DNA from: Methylocella sp.
GTDB lineage: Bacteria; Pseudomonadota; Alphaproteobacteria; Rhizobiales; Beijerinckiaceae
DNA length: 64,000 nt
Reading direction: 5' to 3'
Assembly: GCA_037200525.1 (NCBI GenBank)
Contig: JBBCGG010000001.1
Coordinates: 645,526-709,525 of the forward strand
Under the pieces are notes generated by a model that saw nothing but the letters and a program-made list of their open reading frames with translations, was not told where the DNA came from and made no database searches. Shown here in pieces: positions 1 to 8,431 of the stretch. A program made the translations under genes and the position numbers. Position 1 is the stretch's first letter, and every line of letters starts with the position of its first letter.

Positions 1-396
1 GATCTCGAAATCCTTCCGGTAATCGCCGAAGCGGGCCTCGCCAAAGCCGCCAAGGATATCAGCCAGGGCGGCTTGATCGGGACAGCCGCCATGCTCGTTG
101 AATGCTCGGGGGTCGGCGCCGAGATCAATGTCGCGGCGGTTCCTCGCCCTGACGGCGTCCCGCTCGCGCGCTGGCTCGCTACATTCCCGAGCTTTGGTTA
201 TCTCCTGTCGGTAGCGCCGCGCGATGTCGCTGAGGTGCTTGAGGCTTTCACGCGACGCGGCATCGCCGCCGCCGACATTGGAGCCGTCACGATGGGCGAG
301 CAACTGGCCATTGTCGACGGCGCCTCAAAGCAAGTGATTTGGGATTTTTCCGAACGGCCTTTGATCGGCTGCGCCCGGCATGAGGCGTGCGCATGA
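1..396 (+). CDS. AIR synthase-related protein, sll0787 type (C-terminal part, runs off the window)
   Basis: The reading frame is open from base 1, so the gene begins outside the window; 131 codons are visible. The segment KDISQGGLIGTAAMLVE resembles the C-terminal ATP-binding half of PurM/AIR-synthase-like proteins, which carry a DxSxGGL motif. Its position directly before an MSMEG_0565-type glycosyltransferase matches the sll0787-like member of Nit1C clusters (nitrilase, radical SAM protein, acetyltransferase, AIR-synthase-like protein, glycosyltransferase, small protein, flavoprotein). The biochemical role of this member is not settled. The stop codon overlaps the next start in an ATGA arrangement at 393-396, indicating translational coupling. 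Confidence 0.8.
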   Translation, partial: DLEILPVIAEAGLAKAAKDISQGGLIGTAAMLVECSGVGAEINVAAVPRPDGVPLARWLATFPSFGYLLSVAPRDVAEVLEAFTRRGIAAADIGAVTMGEQLAIVDGASKQVIWDFSERPLIGCARHEACA

Positions 397-1544
397 GCCT
401 GCGCGTCGCCATCCTCGCGCATTCGACCAATCCGCGCGGTGGCGTCATCCACGCGCTCGAGCTCGCCGACGCGCTTGTCGGACTTGGGCACGAGGCGACG
501 GTGCACGCGCCAGATCCCAAAGGCAGCGGCTTTTTCCGCCAGACGAATTGCCGAACGGTGTCGGTTCCTGCGTCGGCGGCGCCCGTCGACGTGACTGAGA
601 TGGTCAAGATTCGCATCGCCGAATACGTGCGCCATTTCGAAGATCCGGCAAATCGCGGGTTCGACGTTTATCACGCACAGGACGGCATATCGGGCAATGC
701 GCTCGCAACCTTGAAGGCTCGCGGCTTGGTTGGCGCCGCGGCTCGCACCGTCCATCATGTCGACAACTTCAAGTCGGCGGATTTAGCGGCTTTGCAGACG
801 CGCGCGATAGGCGCCGCCGACGCGCATTTTGTCGTTAGCCGGACATGGCGGGATTGGTTGGCTGAACGCTTCGACGTTTCTGCGACAGTCATCGGCAACG
901 GGGTCGACTCCCGCCGTTTCACCAACGCGGCCGGCGATCGCGACGCTGAATTGCGCCAGCGCCTTGGCCTTGCGTCCGGCCCCGTGTTTCTTTCCGTCGG
1001 CGGCGTCGAAGAGCGCAAGAATACGATCCGCATCCTCGAAGCCTTCCAGCAGGTCCATAGCCTCTATCCATTGGCGCAGCTTGTCATCGCCGGCGGCGCA
1101 TCTTTGCTGGATCATGAAGCCTATCAGCAGATGTTCTCAGAGGCGCTGGAGGCCAGCGGATTGCCGGCGGGCGCCGTCATTCGCACAGGTCCGCTGGCGC
1201 AGGCGGATATGCCGTCTCTGTACCGCATCGCCGACGTCCTCGCCTTCCCGTCGCTGAAAGAGGGTTTTGGCCTCGTCGTGATCGAGGCGATGGCGAGCGG
1301 GACGCCGGTAGCGACCTCCAAAATTGCGCCTTTTACGGAATATCTCGGCGACAATGATGTTGCCTGGTGCGACCCGTTCAGTACGGCCTCGATCGCCAAC
1401 GCCATGATCGCCGCGCTTGCTGAACCATTGCGCAGTCGATTGATCGCCGCAGGCGGCGCGGTCGCTCGCAAACATGATTGGCGGAAGACGGCCAAGGCGC
1501 ATCTCGCCGCTTATGAAAATCTGAAGGAGCTTCGTCATGCCTGA
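393..1544 (+). CDS. Glycosyltransferase family 4, MSMEG_0565 type (Nit1C cluster)
   Basis: The protein has 383 residues with the two-domain GT-B fold of GT4 enzymes. Visible marks are the N-terminal glycine-rich turn STNPRGGVIHALELADAL, the interdomain VIGNGVDSRRF segment, VGGVEERKN at the start of the nucleotide-sugar domain, and KEGFGLVVIEAMASGTPVA near the C terminus, which contains the E-x7-E donor-binding motif. Members next to AIR-synthase-like and MSMEG_0569/0570 genes form the MSMEG_0565 family of the Nit1C cluster; donor and acceptor are unknown. I chose ATG 393 because it overlaps the upstream stop (ATGA); GTG 387 is possible. Its stop overlaps the next start by eight bases. Confidence 0.88.
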   Translation: MSLRVAILAHSTNPRGGVIHALELADALVGLGHEATVHAPDPKGSGFFRQTNCRTVSVPASAAPVDVTEMVKIRIAEYVRHFEDPANRGFDVYHAQDGISGNALATLKARGLVGAAARTVHHVDNFKSADLAALQTRAIGAADAHFVVSRTWRDWLAERFDVSATVIGNGVDSRRFTNAAGDRDAELRQRLGLASGPVFLSVGGVEERKNTIRILEAFQQVHSLYPLAQLVIAGGASLLDHEAYQQMFSEALEASGLPAGAVIRTGPLAQADMPSLYRIADVLAFPSLKEGFGLVVIEAMASGTPVATSKIAPFTEYLGDNDVAWCDPFSTASIANAMIAALAEPLRSRLIAAGGAVARKHDWRKTAKAHLAAYENLKELRHA

Positions 1545-1824
1545 GATGCATTTCAAAATCCGGTGGCCCGACGGCACAGCGGAACGCTGCTATTCGCCCT
1601 CGCTCGTAATCAAGGATTTTTTCGAAGCCGGAGCGAGCTATCCGCTTGCTGATTTCATTGAGAAAAGCCGCGCCGCCCTCAACATCGCCAGCGATCGCGT
1701 GAAGGCGAAATACGGCGCCCCATGTTCGCTTGCCCTCGGTCAACTCGCTCGCATTGAAGCGGCCGGAGCAAGGTTCGCCACGACGCCAAACGCTCGCGTC
1801 AGCGTCGAAGTCTTCGAGAATTAA
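1537..1824 (+). CDS. MSMEG_0570 family nitrogen-starvation-associated small protein
   Basis: A 95-residue acidic/neutral protein beginning MPEMHFKIRWPDGTAERCYS. The N-terminal FxxRWPDG..ERCYSPS pattern followed by FFEAGASYPLADF fits the MSMEG_0570 family, a short protein of unknown function found next to MSMEG_0565 and MSMEG_0569 in Nit1C clusters. The start overlaps the end of the glycosyltransferase by eight bases and the flavoprotein follows after 23 bases, so it is an internal member of one transcript. No transmembrane segment or signal peptide is seen. Confidence 0.82.
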   Translation: MPEMHFKIRWPDGTAERCYSPSLVIKDFFEAGASYPLADFIEKSRAALNIASDRVKAKYGAPCSLALGQLARIEAAGARFATTPNARVSVEVFEN

Positions 1825-1847
1825 CGCTTACAGGAGGAGTTGTTCCG

Positions 1848-3128
1848 ATGAGCTCACGCCTACCTTCCCATCGCTCCGTCGTCGTCATTGGCGGCGGCCA
1901 AGCCGGTCTTTCAGCCAGTTATTTTTTGAAACAGCATGGCGTCGATCATATCATTCTTGAGAAAAACCGCATTGCGCACTCCTGGCGCACTCAACGCTGG
2001 GACGCGTTTTGCCTGGTGACGCCGAACTGGCAGTGTCAGCTCCCCGGCTTCTCTTATCCCGGCAATGATCCCAACGGATTCATGCCGCGCGATGAAATCG
2101 TCTCCTATATCGAGGCCTATGCGAAAAAGATCGAGGCTCCAATTCGTGAAGGCGTCGCCGTTACTTGCGTCGCCAGCGATGGAGCGGACGGATTTATCGT
2201 TGAGACCAGCGAAAGAGTCATCTCCGCCGATTCAATCGTCCTCGCGGTCAGCGGCTACCACACCCCGAACATTCCGCGCATCTCCGAAAGTTTGCCGGGG
2301 AGCCTCGTTCAGATCCATTCCTCGGCCTATAAAAACCCTGGCCAATTGCCGGAAGGCGAGGTTCTCGTCGTGGGTTCCGGGCAGTCCGGTTGCCAGATTG
2401 CCGAAGACCTTCATCTTGCCGGGCGGAAAGTTCATCTCGTGGTCGGGAGCGCGCCGCGCTGCCCGCGCGTCTATCGCGGCCGCGACGCCGTCGACTGGCT
2501 GGCGGATCTCGGTCAATATGACCTCCCCGTCGACGATCATCCGCTCAAGGAAGGCGTGCGCAAAAAGGCGAACCACTATCTCACCGGCCGCGATGGCGGG
2601 CGCGATATCGACCTCCGGCGTTTTGCGACGGAAGGCATGGCGCTCTACGGGCGATTGAAAAACATCGAGGGCGGCCGGCTGCAATTTGAGGATGACCTCG
2701 CCAAAAATCTTGATGGCGCCGATGCGGTCTACAATGGCATTTGCGGTCTTATCGACAAGCACATAGCCGAAAGCGGCATCGTCGCGGAGGCGGGCGTTCA
2801 TTACAAGCCGGTCTGGCGGCCATCCGATGTCGCCCGCGAACTTGACGCAGCATCTGCCGGCGTCGCCAGCATCGTTTGGGCGACAGGGTTCCGCTCCGAC
2901 TGGTCGTGGATCGATTTGCCGATCCTCGACGCGTCGGGATATCCGGCGCATCGGCGCGGCGTCACAACGGTCGATGGCGTTTACGTTCTCGGCTTGCCGT
3001 GGCAGTACACTTGGGGGTCGGGCCGCTTTGTCGGCATTGGTCGCGACGCCGAATTTTTGGTGAACGAGATCAAGACGCGTCTTGGCAAGGTGAACCAACC
3101 AATGCAGCTCCAAGCGGCGGCGGTTTAA
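1848..3128 (+). CDS. FAD/NAD(P)-dependent flavoprotein, MSMEG_0569 family
   Basis: A 426-residue flavin-dependent oxidoreductase. An N-terminal Rossmann fold (VVVIGGGQAGLSASYFLK, residues about 9-26) binds FAD, a second GxGxxG (VVGSGQSGCQIAEDL, residues about 174-188) binds NAD(P)H, and WATGFRSDW near residue 345 is the ATG motif of flavin monooxygenase-like enzymes. Combined with its neighbours it is the MSMEG_0569 member of the Nit1C cluster; the substrate is unknown. Nit1C clusters have been linked experimentally in Pseudomonas to growth on cyanide as nitrogen source, but the enzyme with that activity (nitrilase) would lie upstream of the window. A strong AGGAG ribosome site precedes the ATG. 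Confidence 0.88.
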   Translation: MSSRLPSHRSVVVIGGGQAGLSASYFLKQHGVDHIILEKNRIAHSWRTQRWDAFCLVTPNWQCQLPGFSYPGNDPNGFMPRDEIVSYIEAYAKKIEAPIREGVAVTCVASDGADGFIVETSERVISADSIVLAVSGYHTPNIPRISESLPGSLVQIHSSAYKNPGQLPEGEVLVVGSGQSGCQIAEDLHLAGRKVHLVVGSAPRCPRVYRGRDAVDWLADLGQYDLPVDDHPLKEGVRKKANHYLTGRDGGRDIDLRRFATEGMALYGRLKNIEGGRLQFEDDLAKNLDGADAVYNGICGLIDKHIAESGIVAEAGVHYKPVWRPSDVARELDAASAGVASIVWATGFRSDWSWIDLPILDASGYPAHRRGVTTVDGVYVLGLPWQYTWGSGRFVGIGRDAEFLVNEIKTRLGKVNQPMQLQAAAV

Positions 3129-3141
3129 CGAGAGAATCCGC

Positions 3142-4065
3142 GTGAATTTCGCCCCTCCCGCCTCGCGAGCGCAACAGCAGTCTGTCAGACTGAGCGCGAT
3201 CCCTCAACGCGAGTCCCTGATCGAAACGCCGTCGGCCGCCGCTCTCGGGCCGACGGTGCTGCTTGGGATGCCCCATCTCAGCCTAAGGGGAGTGTCGGAA
3301 AACTGGCTTCTCAAGGAATGCGGCCATCGCCACTGGTTTATGATCGCGGCGGCTGCCGGTCTGCCGGCGCCGGATTTCCGGGACGCCGATGGCGAGCCTG
3401 TCTACGCCGCTTTTTGCGCGGCGACGATCCGCAACGCCAAGTTCGGCGCGCTCTCCGAGCATGATGAACTTTCTTTCTCCTCAAGCCTTGCGCGCATCTC
3501 GCGCACTCAGTTCGTCAGCATTCATAAGCTGACATGCTTTGGTCGCGAGGTTGGCGAAGTCGAACTCGTTTCCGTCTTCGTGAAGCGGCGGGAGAAGGGC
3601 AAAAACCGCTCTATTACGCGCATCGCGCTCACCGGGTTTCCGGCCGTTGAGAGGCGCTTGGAGTTCGGCCATGCGGCGGGGATCGCTGCGATGATCAGAG
3701 CTGATCGCTGGACCGAGCATTTCGGATTTTTGAGAGCCGGAGCCCGCGAAGATGCGCAACTGACGATAAGACCGTGCCCGTCGCAGGACTTCAACGGGGC
3801 CGGATTTCTCTATTTTGCGGCCTTCCAGAGCTTTGTCGATCGCGCCGAATGGGAGTTGCTAGCGATGCCGGCGCTCGCCCACCTCACGACAGCCGCGCGG
3901 CATGTCATCTATCACGGCAATATCGAACCGGGCGATCGCGTCGTTGTAAAGCTCCTCGGGCAGCGATGCGACGAGGATTTGCTTTCACATTGGTTCCAGA
4001 TCGCGAGGGAGGACGGCGCCGCCAAACTGGCGGATGTTTTCACGCTTCGCCAGAGGCAGCCCTGA
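3142..4065 (+). CDS. Probable LnmK/Pnap_2097-like double hot-dog protein
   Basis: A 307-residue protein starting at GTG 3142, thirteen bases after the flavoprotein and so probably in the same transcript. The segment LGMPHLSLRGVSENWLLKE (residues about 35-53) followed by CGHRHW resembles the conserved beginning of the Pnap_2097 family, related to LnmK, a hot-dog fold acyltransferase/decarboxylase acting on acyl-carrier-protein substrates in leinamycin biosynthesis. A second region (IYHGNIEPGDRVVVKLLG, about residue 255) would be the second hot-dog domain. Assignment rests on recalled family motifs, so it is moderate; no acyl carrier protein gene is visible nearby. A fold search would confirm or reject it. 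Confidence 0.6.
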   Translation: MNFAPPASRAQQQSVRLSAIPQRESLIETPSAAALGPTVLLGMPHLSLRGVSENWLLKECGHRHWFMIAAAAGLPAPDFRDADGEPVYAAFCAATIRNAKFGALSEHDELSFSSSLARISRTQFVSIHKLTCFGREVGEVELVSVFVKRREKGKNRSITRIALTGFPAVERRLEFGHAAGIAAMIRADRWTEHFGFLRAGAREDAQLTIRPCPSQDFNGAGFLYFAAFQSFVDRAEWELLAMPALAHLTTAARHVIYHGNIEPGDRVVVKLLGQRCDEDLLSHWFQIAREDGAAKLADVFTLRQRQP

Positions 4066-4131
4066 TTAAGCGTTACGCGTGCGCGCGGCGCGACTCGGTG
4101 TAGGACGAGCCGCGCCGCGATGCGCGAACGC

Positions 4132-5199
4132 TCAAGCCGCTGGAATGATTTTTTCGCGGCGCAATCTGTCGAACAGGTCCGTGAACGAAGCCTCGGTGAC
4201 CTGAAGGTCCATGAAGCCGAGGCGGCGGCTCTTGGTCATGTCCGTAAAAGTCTCGAGAGCGCGGCCGAGGTCGGCGTCGGTGTGCCACCAGGACGCCAGC
4301 GTCTCCAGCGCATAAGGCTTCAGCCCATGTTTGGCGACGATCTTCGCCCACACGTCGGCGGCGCCAGCCATCTGATCGGCCAACGGGGTTGGGCGTCCTG
4401 GATAGGGAGCCGCCTCGACGCCGAGGTTTTCGGCGATCTTGCCCCATAGCCGCCGCCAGCGAAAAACGTCGCCGTTGACGATGTTCAGCGCCTGATTGAA
4501 CGCCGCCGGCGTCGTCGAAGCCCAAAGGACCTGCCGCGCCAGAATGCGGGCGTCGGTCACGTCGGTCACGGCCTCATATTGCTCGGGCGAGCCGGGGAAA
4601 ACGAAGGGACGTCCGGTTTCCTTGCAGATGGCGGCGTAGACCGCCAGGGTGACGCCCATATTCATGGCGTTGCCGAGCGCCCAGCCGATCAGCGTATGAG
4701 GTCGGTGCACTGACCATTTGAAGCCGTCCCGAGCCGCTGTTTCGAACAAAATGTCTTCTTGCTCATAGTAGAAATTCTGGAACGGCAGCCGCGCCTGATC
4801 CTCGCTGAACGGTGTGTCGGGTTTGACCTGACCATAGGATTCAAACGGCCCGAGGTAGTGCTTCAGCCCGGTCACCAGAGCGACGTGGTCGGGCTTGGAC
4901 GATGCTCCGACGCCGTCGAGCAAGTTGCGCAGCATCAGCCCGTTCACGCGGCAGTTTTCGACTTCATTAGCCTGGCGGGACCATGTGCAGAAAAAAACGT
5001 GAGAGATGTCGAGCCCGGCGACGCCGCGGCGAACGGATGCAATGTCGAGCAGATCCGCCGCCACTGGCTTGACGCCGCCGCTCGAGGACGGAGTGCGGGC
5101 GAGACCGTGAACAGTCCAGCCCTTTTCGAGGAGCAGATCGGCTAGATTGCTGCCGGAAATCCCGGTGGATCCCACCACGAGGGCGTTGGTGCGTGTCAA
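4132..5199 (-). CDS. SDR family oxidoreductase, PRISE-like
   Basis: 355 residues, an atypical/extended short-chain dehydrogenase. The N terminus NALVVGSTGISGSNLADLLL is the NAD(P)-binding GxxGxxG motif. The middle part FQNFYYEQEDILFE carries the NFYY motif of the PRISE group (progesterone 5-beta-reductase / iridoid synthase-like enone reductases), which replaces the usual YxxxK, followed by WSVHRPHTLIGWA. Bacterial PRISE-like enzymes reduce activated enones; the natural substrate is not known. It is convergent with the preceding plus-strand operon and has 224 bases to the end of ubiB. Length agrees with the family (about 350-390). Confidence 0.8.
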   Translation of the reverse strand: MTRTNALVVGSTGISGSNLADLLLEKGWTVHGLARTPSSSGGVKPVAADLLDIASVRRGVAGLDISHVFFCTWSRQANEVENCRVNGLMLRNLLDGVGASSKPDHVALVTGLKHYLGPFESYGQVKPDTPFSEDQARLPFQNFYYEQEDILFETAARDGFKWSVHRPHTLIGWALGNAMNMGVTLAVYAAICKETGRPFVFPGSPEQYEAVTDVTDARILARQVLWASTTPAAFNQALNIVNGDVFRWRRLWGKIAENLGVEAAPYPGRPTPLADQMAGAADVWAKIVAKHGLKPYALETLASWWHTDADLGRALETFTDMTKSRRLGFMDLQVTEASFTDLFDRLRREKIIPAA

Positions 5200-5423
5200 A
5201 ACTGGCTCCTTGTTCGGTATTGGATATCGCGCAGCATCCGCATGAATTCGAGTCGCCGCGCAACTCGCAATCGCGTGAAGCCGCCCGCTGCCTGAGTTCT
5301 CGGGCGGAGCAGCTAAAGCCTCCTGCCCACGGCTGCGTGGGCAACAGAAATTCGCGCGGCGGCCAAATTATGATCGAAACTTTTTATTTCAAAGATGCTC
5401 GAACGGCTAATGAATCCGCTGAA

Positions 5424-6989
5424 CTAACGAAGGAGCAGCAACAAGCAGGCTCCCGCGATGATCCACAGCGCGATGTGCCCCAATCGCGCGCCTCGCGCGG
5501 CGGCCTCGCCCATTCTGCCGATCGCGCCTTCGGATAATTCGATGCCGTCCTCCGCCATGTTTTCGATCTGGTTGACGATATTTTCCGCGCGCACGAGCGC
5601 CAACGGCAGATTGGCGGCGAAACGCCCGAGCGTTGCGGCGGCGCGGCCGGCGTCCTGCAATTTGCCGACTGGTCCAAGGTTTTCCTCGATCCAGGCCCGC
5701 ACCACAGGCTCGGACGTCGACCACATGTTCAGCTTGGGGTCGAGGGTGCGCCCGACGCCCTCGACGACGACCATTGTCTTTTGCAAAAGCACGAGTTCGG
5801 TCCGCGTCTTCATGTCGAACAGACCCGTGATCTCAAACAAAAGGGTCAGGAGTTTCGCCATCGAGATCTGGTCGGCGGTGCGCGCGTGGATCGGTTCGCC
5901 GATGGCGCGGATGGCCTGCGCAAAATCCTCGACCTTATGGATGCGCGGCACGTAGCCGGCCTCAAAATGCACCTCAGCCACGCGGCGGTAATCGCGCTTG
6001 ATGAAACCGTAAAGAATTTCCGCCAAAAAGCGCCGCTCGTTGAAGCCAAGACGGCCCATAATGCCGAAATCGACCGCGGTCAGGCGTCCCTCGGGGTCGA
6101 TGAACAGATTCCCTTGATGCATGTCGGCATGGAAGAACCCGTCGCGCATCGCATGGCGCAGAAACGATTGGATGACGGAGCGGCCAAGATCAGGCAGGTC
6201 GTAACCCTTGGCCGTCAGCGCCGGAATGTCCGATAGGGCGATGCCGTCAACCCATTCGAGGGTGAGAACTTCTTTCTCGGTGCGGTCCCAATCGATTTTT
6301 GGCACCCGGAAGTCTTTATCCTTCGCGACATTTTCCGCGAATTCCGACGCCGCTGCGGCCTCCAGTCGAAAATCCATCTCCATTTTGACCATGCGGGCCA
6401 TGGTGTCGATGACTTCAACGGGCCTCAGGCGCCGCACGTCGTCGATCCAGCGCTCCGCCAGTCGCGCCGCGAAATACATGTCGCCGAGGTCGCGTCGGAA
6501 TCGCCGCTCGACGCCGGGACGCAACACTTTGACGGCGACGTCGCGTTCGCCCTCCGCGTCCTTCACCCGCGCCTTATGCACCTGCGCGATCGAGGCGGCG
6601 GCCACCGGCTCGCTGAAGCTGACGAAGATGGCGTCGAGCGGCTGGCCGAATGCCGCCTCGACGGACGCGACCGCCACGTCGCGCGAAAATGGCGCCATCC
6701 GGTCCTGCAAGAACTCGAGATGTCGCACGACTTCGGCGCCGACGACATCGGGCCGCGTCGCGAGGAATTGGCCGAGCTTCACATAGGATGGACCAAGCGC
6801 GCTGATCGCCGCTGGAAGATTGGCGAGACCTGGGCGCACGGTTCGCCGCGCAAGCAGCTTCGCCAAAGCCAGCGGCAAGCGCGCGGCGGGCGGCAGGATA
6901 GCCGGATCGACGTCGCTGAGAACGCCGGCGCGCGCCAGCACGAAGCCAGCGCGCGCAAGGCGTGGGAGAGAACCTAGAGAAAAAAGCAC
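5424..6989 (-). CDS. ubiB: UbiB, ABC1/ADCK-family atypical kinase for ubiquinone biosynthesis
   Basis: 521 residues. The family's KxGQ motif appears as KLGQFLATRPD, followed by the invariant lysine in VAVKVLRPG, the catalytic-loop region FFHADMHQGNLFID and the metal-binding VDFGIMGRLG. A C-terminal hydrophobic tail (LWIIAGACLLLLLR) is the membrane anchor. UbiB is needed for the hydroxylation stages of ubiquinone synthesis as an ATPase-type accessory protein, not a hydroxylase itself. It starts at GTG 6989 with GAGGGG eight bases upstream. It lies just downstream of ubiE on the same strand, the usual alphaproteobacterial order, separated by a short palindromic repeat. Confidence 0.95.
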   Translation of the reverse strand: MLFSLGSLPRLARAGFVLARAGVLSDVDPAILPPAARLPLALAKLLARRTVRPGLANLPAAISALGPSYVKLGQFLATRPDVVGAEVVRHLEFLQDRMAPFSRDVAVASVEAAFGQPLDAIFVSFSEPVAAASIAQVHKARVKDAEGERDVAVKVLRPGVERRFRRDLGDMYFAARLAERWIDDVRRLRPVEVIDTMARMVKMEMDFRLEAAAASEFAENVAKDKDFRVPKIDWDRTEKEVLTLEWVDGIALSDIPALTAKGYDLPDLGRSVIQSFLRHAMRDGFFHADMHQGNLFIDPEGRLTAVDFGIMGRLGFNERRFLAEILYGFIKRDYRRVAEVHFEAGYVPRIHKVEDFAQAIRAIGEPIHARTADQISMAKLLTLLFEITGLFDMKTRTELVLLQKTMVVVEGVGRTLDPKLNMWSTSEPVVRAWIEENLGPVGKLQDAGRAAATLGRFAANLPLALVRAENIVNQIENMAEDGIELSEGAIGRMGEAAARGARLGHIALWIIAGACLLLLLR

Positions 6990-7005
6990 GAACGCGCCCC
7001 TCTAG

Positions 7006-7045
7006 AGCATGATCCAAAAAGTCGCCGCCTTTTTGGGGTCATGCT
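7006..7045. repeat. Short intergenic palindrome between ubiE and ubiB
   Basis: An imperfect inverted repeat: AGCATGATCCAAAAAG, a 7-base loop, then CTTTTTGGGGTCATGCT. It touches the ubiE stop codon and ends 17 bases before ubiB. A related palindrome with the same GCATGATC/TTTTC-GGATCATGC ends lies at 52725-52770. Such REP-like units are common in Hyphomicrobiales; one effect could be to modulate ubiE-ubiB mRNA. Confidence 0.7.
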
Positions 7046-7794
7046 TAGAGCTTCCAGCCTGAATGAATGGCGACAATGCCGCCGGAGAGTCGCGTAAAGG
7101 CGGCGCGATCGAACCCCGCCGCGGCGATTCTCGCACGGAAGCTGTCGGCGTCGGGGAACCGCGCGATCGATTCGACGAGGTAGCGGTAGGAGTCGCCCTC
7201 GCCGGTCACCCACTGGCCGAGGCGCGGAATGGCGTGAAACGAATAGGCCTCATACGCCCGATCGAGCAGGGGCACGTCGACATTGGAGAATTCGAGGCAG
7301 AGAAATTGGCCGCCCCGTTTCAGTACGCGCCACGCTTCGGACAGCGCCTTGTCGATCCGCGGAACGTTGCGAATGCCGAAAGCGATCGTATAGGCGTCAA
7401 ATGTATTATCCGCGAAGGGCAGATCCTCCGCATTCGCCTGGATGAATTCGAGTTTGGCTTCGAAGTTGCGTTTGGCGGCGCGCTCGCGCCCAACGTCCAG
7501 CATATCGCCATTGATGTCGAGCACTGCGATTTCGGTTTGGCGCGAGCCCGCCTTGGCGACGCGAAACGCGACGTCGCCCGTGCCTCCGGCCACATCGAGG
7601 TGGCGGAATCGAGCGTTTCGCGAGGGCTTGACCTTGCTGACGAAAATGTCTTTCCAGACCCGGTGAAGGCCAACCGACATCAAATCGTTCATCAGATCGT
7701 AGCGCGAAGCCACCTTATGGAAAACGGCGTCGACCCGCGCCTGCTTGTCTTTCAACGGCACGCGGGAAAAACCGAAATGGCTCTCTTCGGACAT
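7045..7794 (-). CDS. ubiE: UbiE, C-methyltransferase of ubiquinone/menaquinone biosynthesis
   Basis: 249 residues. SAM-binding motif I is [17 protein letters not shown] (about residue 65) and the C terminus ends in [13 protein letters not shown], the signature tail of UbiE/COQ5. The N-terminal block [22 protein letters not shown] is also typical. It methylates 2-polyprenyl-6-methoxy-1,4-benzoquinol. It starts at ATG 7794 and is the first gene of the ubiE-ubiB unit; no mutM (often adjacent in relatives) is seen upstream. Confidence 0.96.
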   Translation of the reverse strand: MSEESHFGFSRVPLKDKQARVDAVFHKVASRYDLMNDLMSVGLHRVWKDIFVSKVKPSRNARFRHLDVAGGTGDVAFRVAKAGSRQTEIAVLDINGDMLDVGRERAAKRNFEAKLEFIQANAEDLPFADNTFDAYTIAFGIRNVPRIDKALSEAWRVLKRGGQFLCLEFSNVDVPLLDRAYEAYSFHAIPRLGQWVTGEGDSYRYLVESIARFPDADSFRARIAAAGFDRAAFTRLSGGIVAIHSGWKL

Positions 7795-8004
7795 GGATTA
7801 TTAGGCTCGATCCGGCTCGGCGATTGATTCTAGCTTCTTCGGAGGGACCATAGCCCCTGACGAGGGCGATGGCTATGCGGGGAGCCTCTCCGGTTCGTCA
7901 TCATCGCGACAATCATTCCCGCAACGAGGGCAGGCAAGAATGTCATTCTCGCCTTATGGTTGCTGATGTTGGAATCGCACGGATAGGTTGCGTTGACGCC
8001 AGGG

Positions 8005-8289
8005 CTATTCGTCGTTCTCGCTGGTCAGATCCTCCACGGCGATCGCCGCGCCGCCCTCGCCCACGGGTCCGCCTCTGCAAATGACGCCAACGCGGCCCTT
8101 TTCGTTGAAGAACTCGATCCCAGCGGCTTCGAGGGTGCGGCGCAATCTATCGACGGAGGCCTGATCCGGCGCCCGCCGACCCGCCTCAATCTGGCTGATT
8201 GTTTCCTGTGAGACGCCTGACATTTCAGCGGCCTGGGGAACCGTAATCCCAAGCGCGACCAAAGCCATTTTCAGCTGAACAGCATTCAT
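8005..8289 (-). CDS. XRE-type helix-turn-helix regulator
   Basis: A 94-residue single-domain DNA-binding protein. Residues about 8-50 form the HTH (LGITVPQAAEMSGVSQETISQIEAGRRAP), and the tail LRRTLEAAGIEFFNEKGRVGV is a common ending of small XRE regulators in Hyphomicrobiales. No ligand domain is present. Upstream DNA to 8431 is comparatively A+T-rich and contains an imperfect palindrome around GTTTGGGTTGGATACCTAAAAC (8350-8371), a candidate autoregulatory operator, though this is only an inference. Its targets are unknown. Confidence 0.85.
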   Translation of the reverse strand: MNAVQLKMALVALGITVPQAAEMSGVSQETISQIEAGRRAPDQASVDRLRRTLEAAGIEFFNEKGRVGVICRGGPVGEGGAAIAVEDLTSENDE

Positions 8290-8431
8290 TTTTGAAATCC
8301 AAAGGAAATTTGCAACCCGATTTCCGCGTCCTATTGGGATAACAGCCGATGTTTGGGTTGGATACCTAAAACATGGCTAGTCTACTCCCCGAACCGCGCC
8401 GCTCCCTGCGGGCGCGGCAACGCGGCTCACG

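Noticed and set aside
7063-7827. 254-codon plus-strand frame over ubiE
   Set aside because: Mirror of ubiE codon structure, with no independent start signal.
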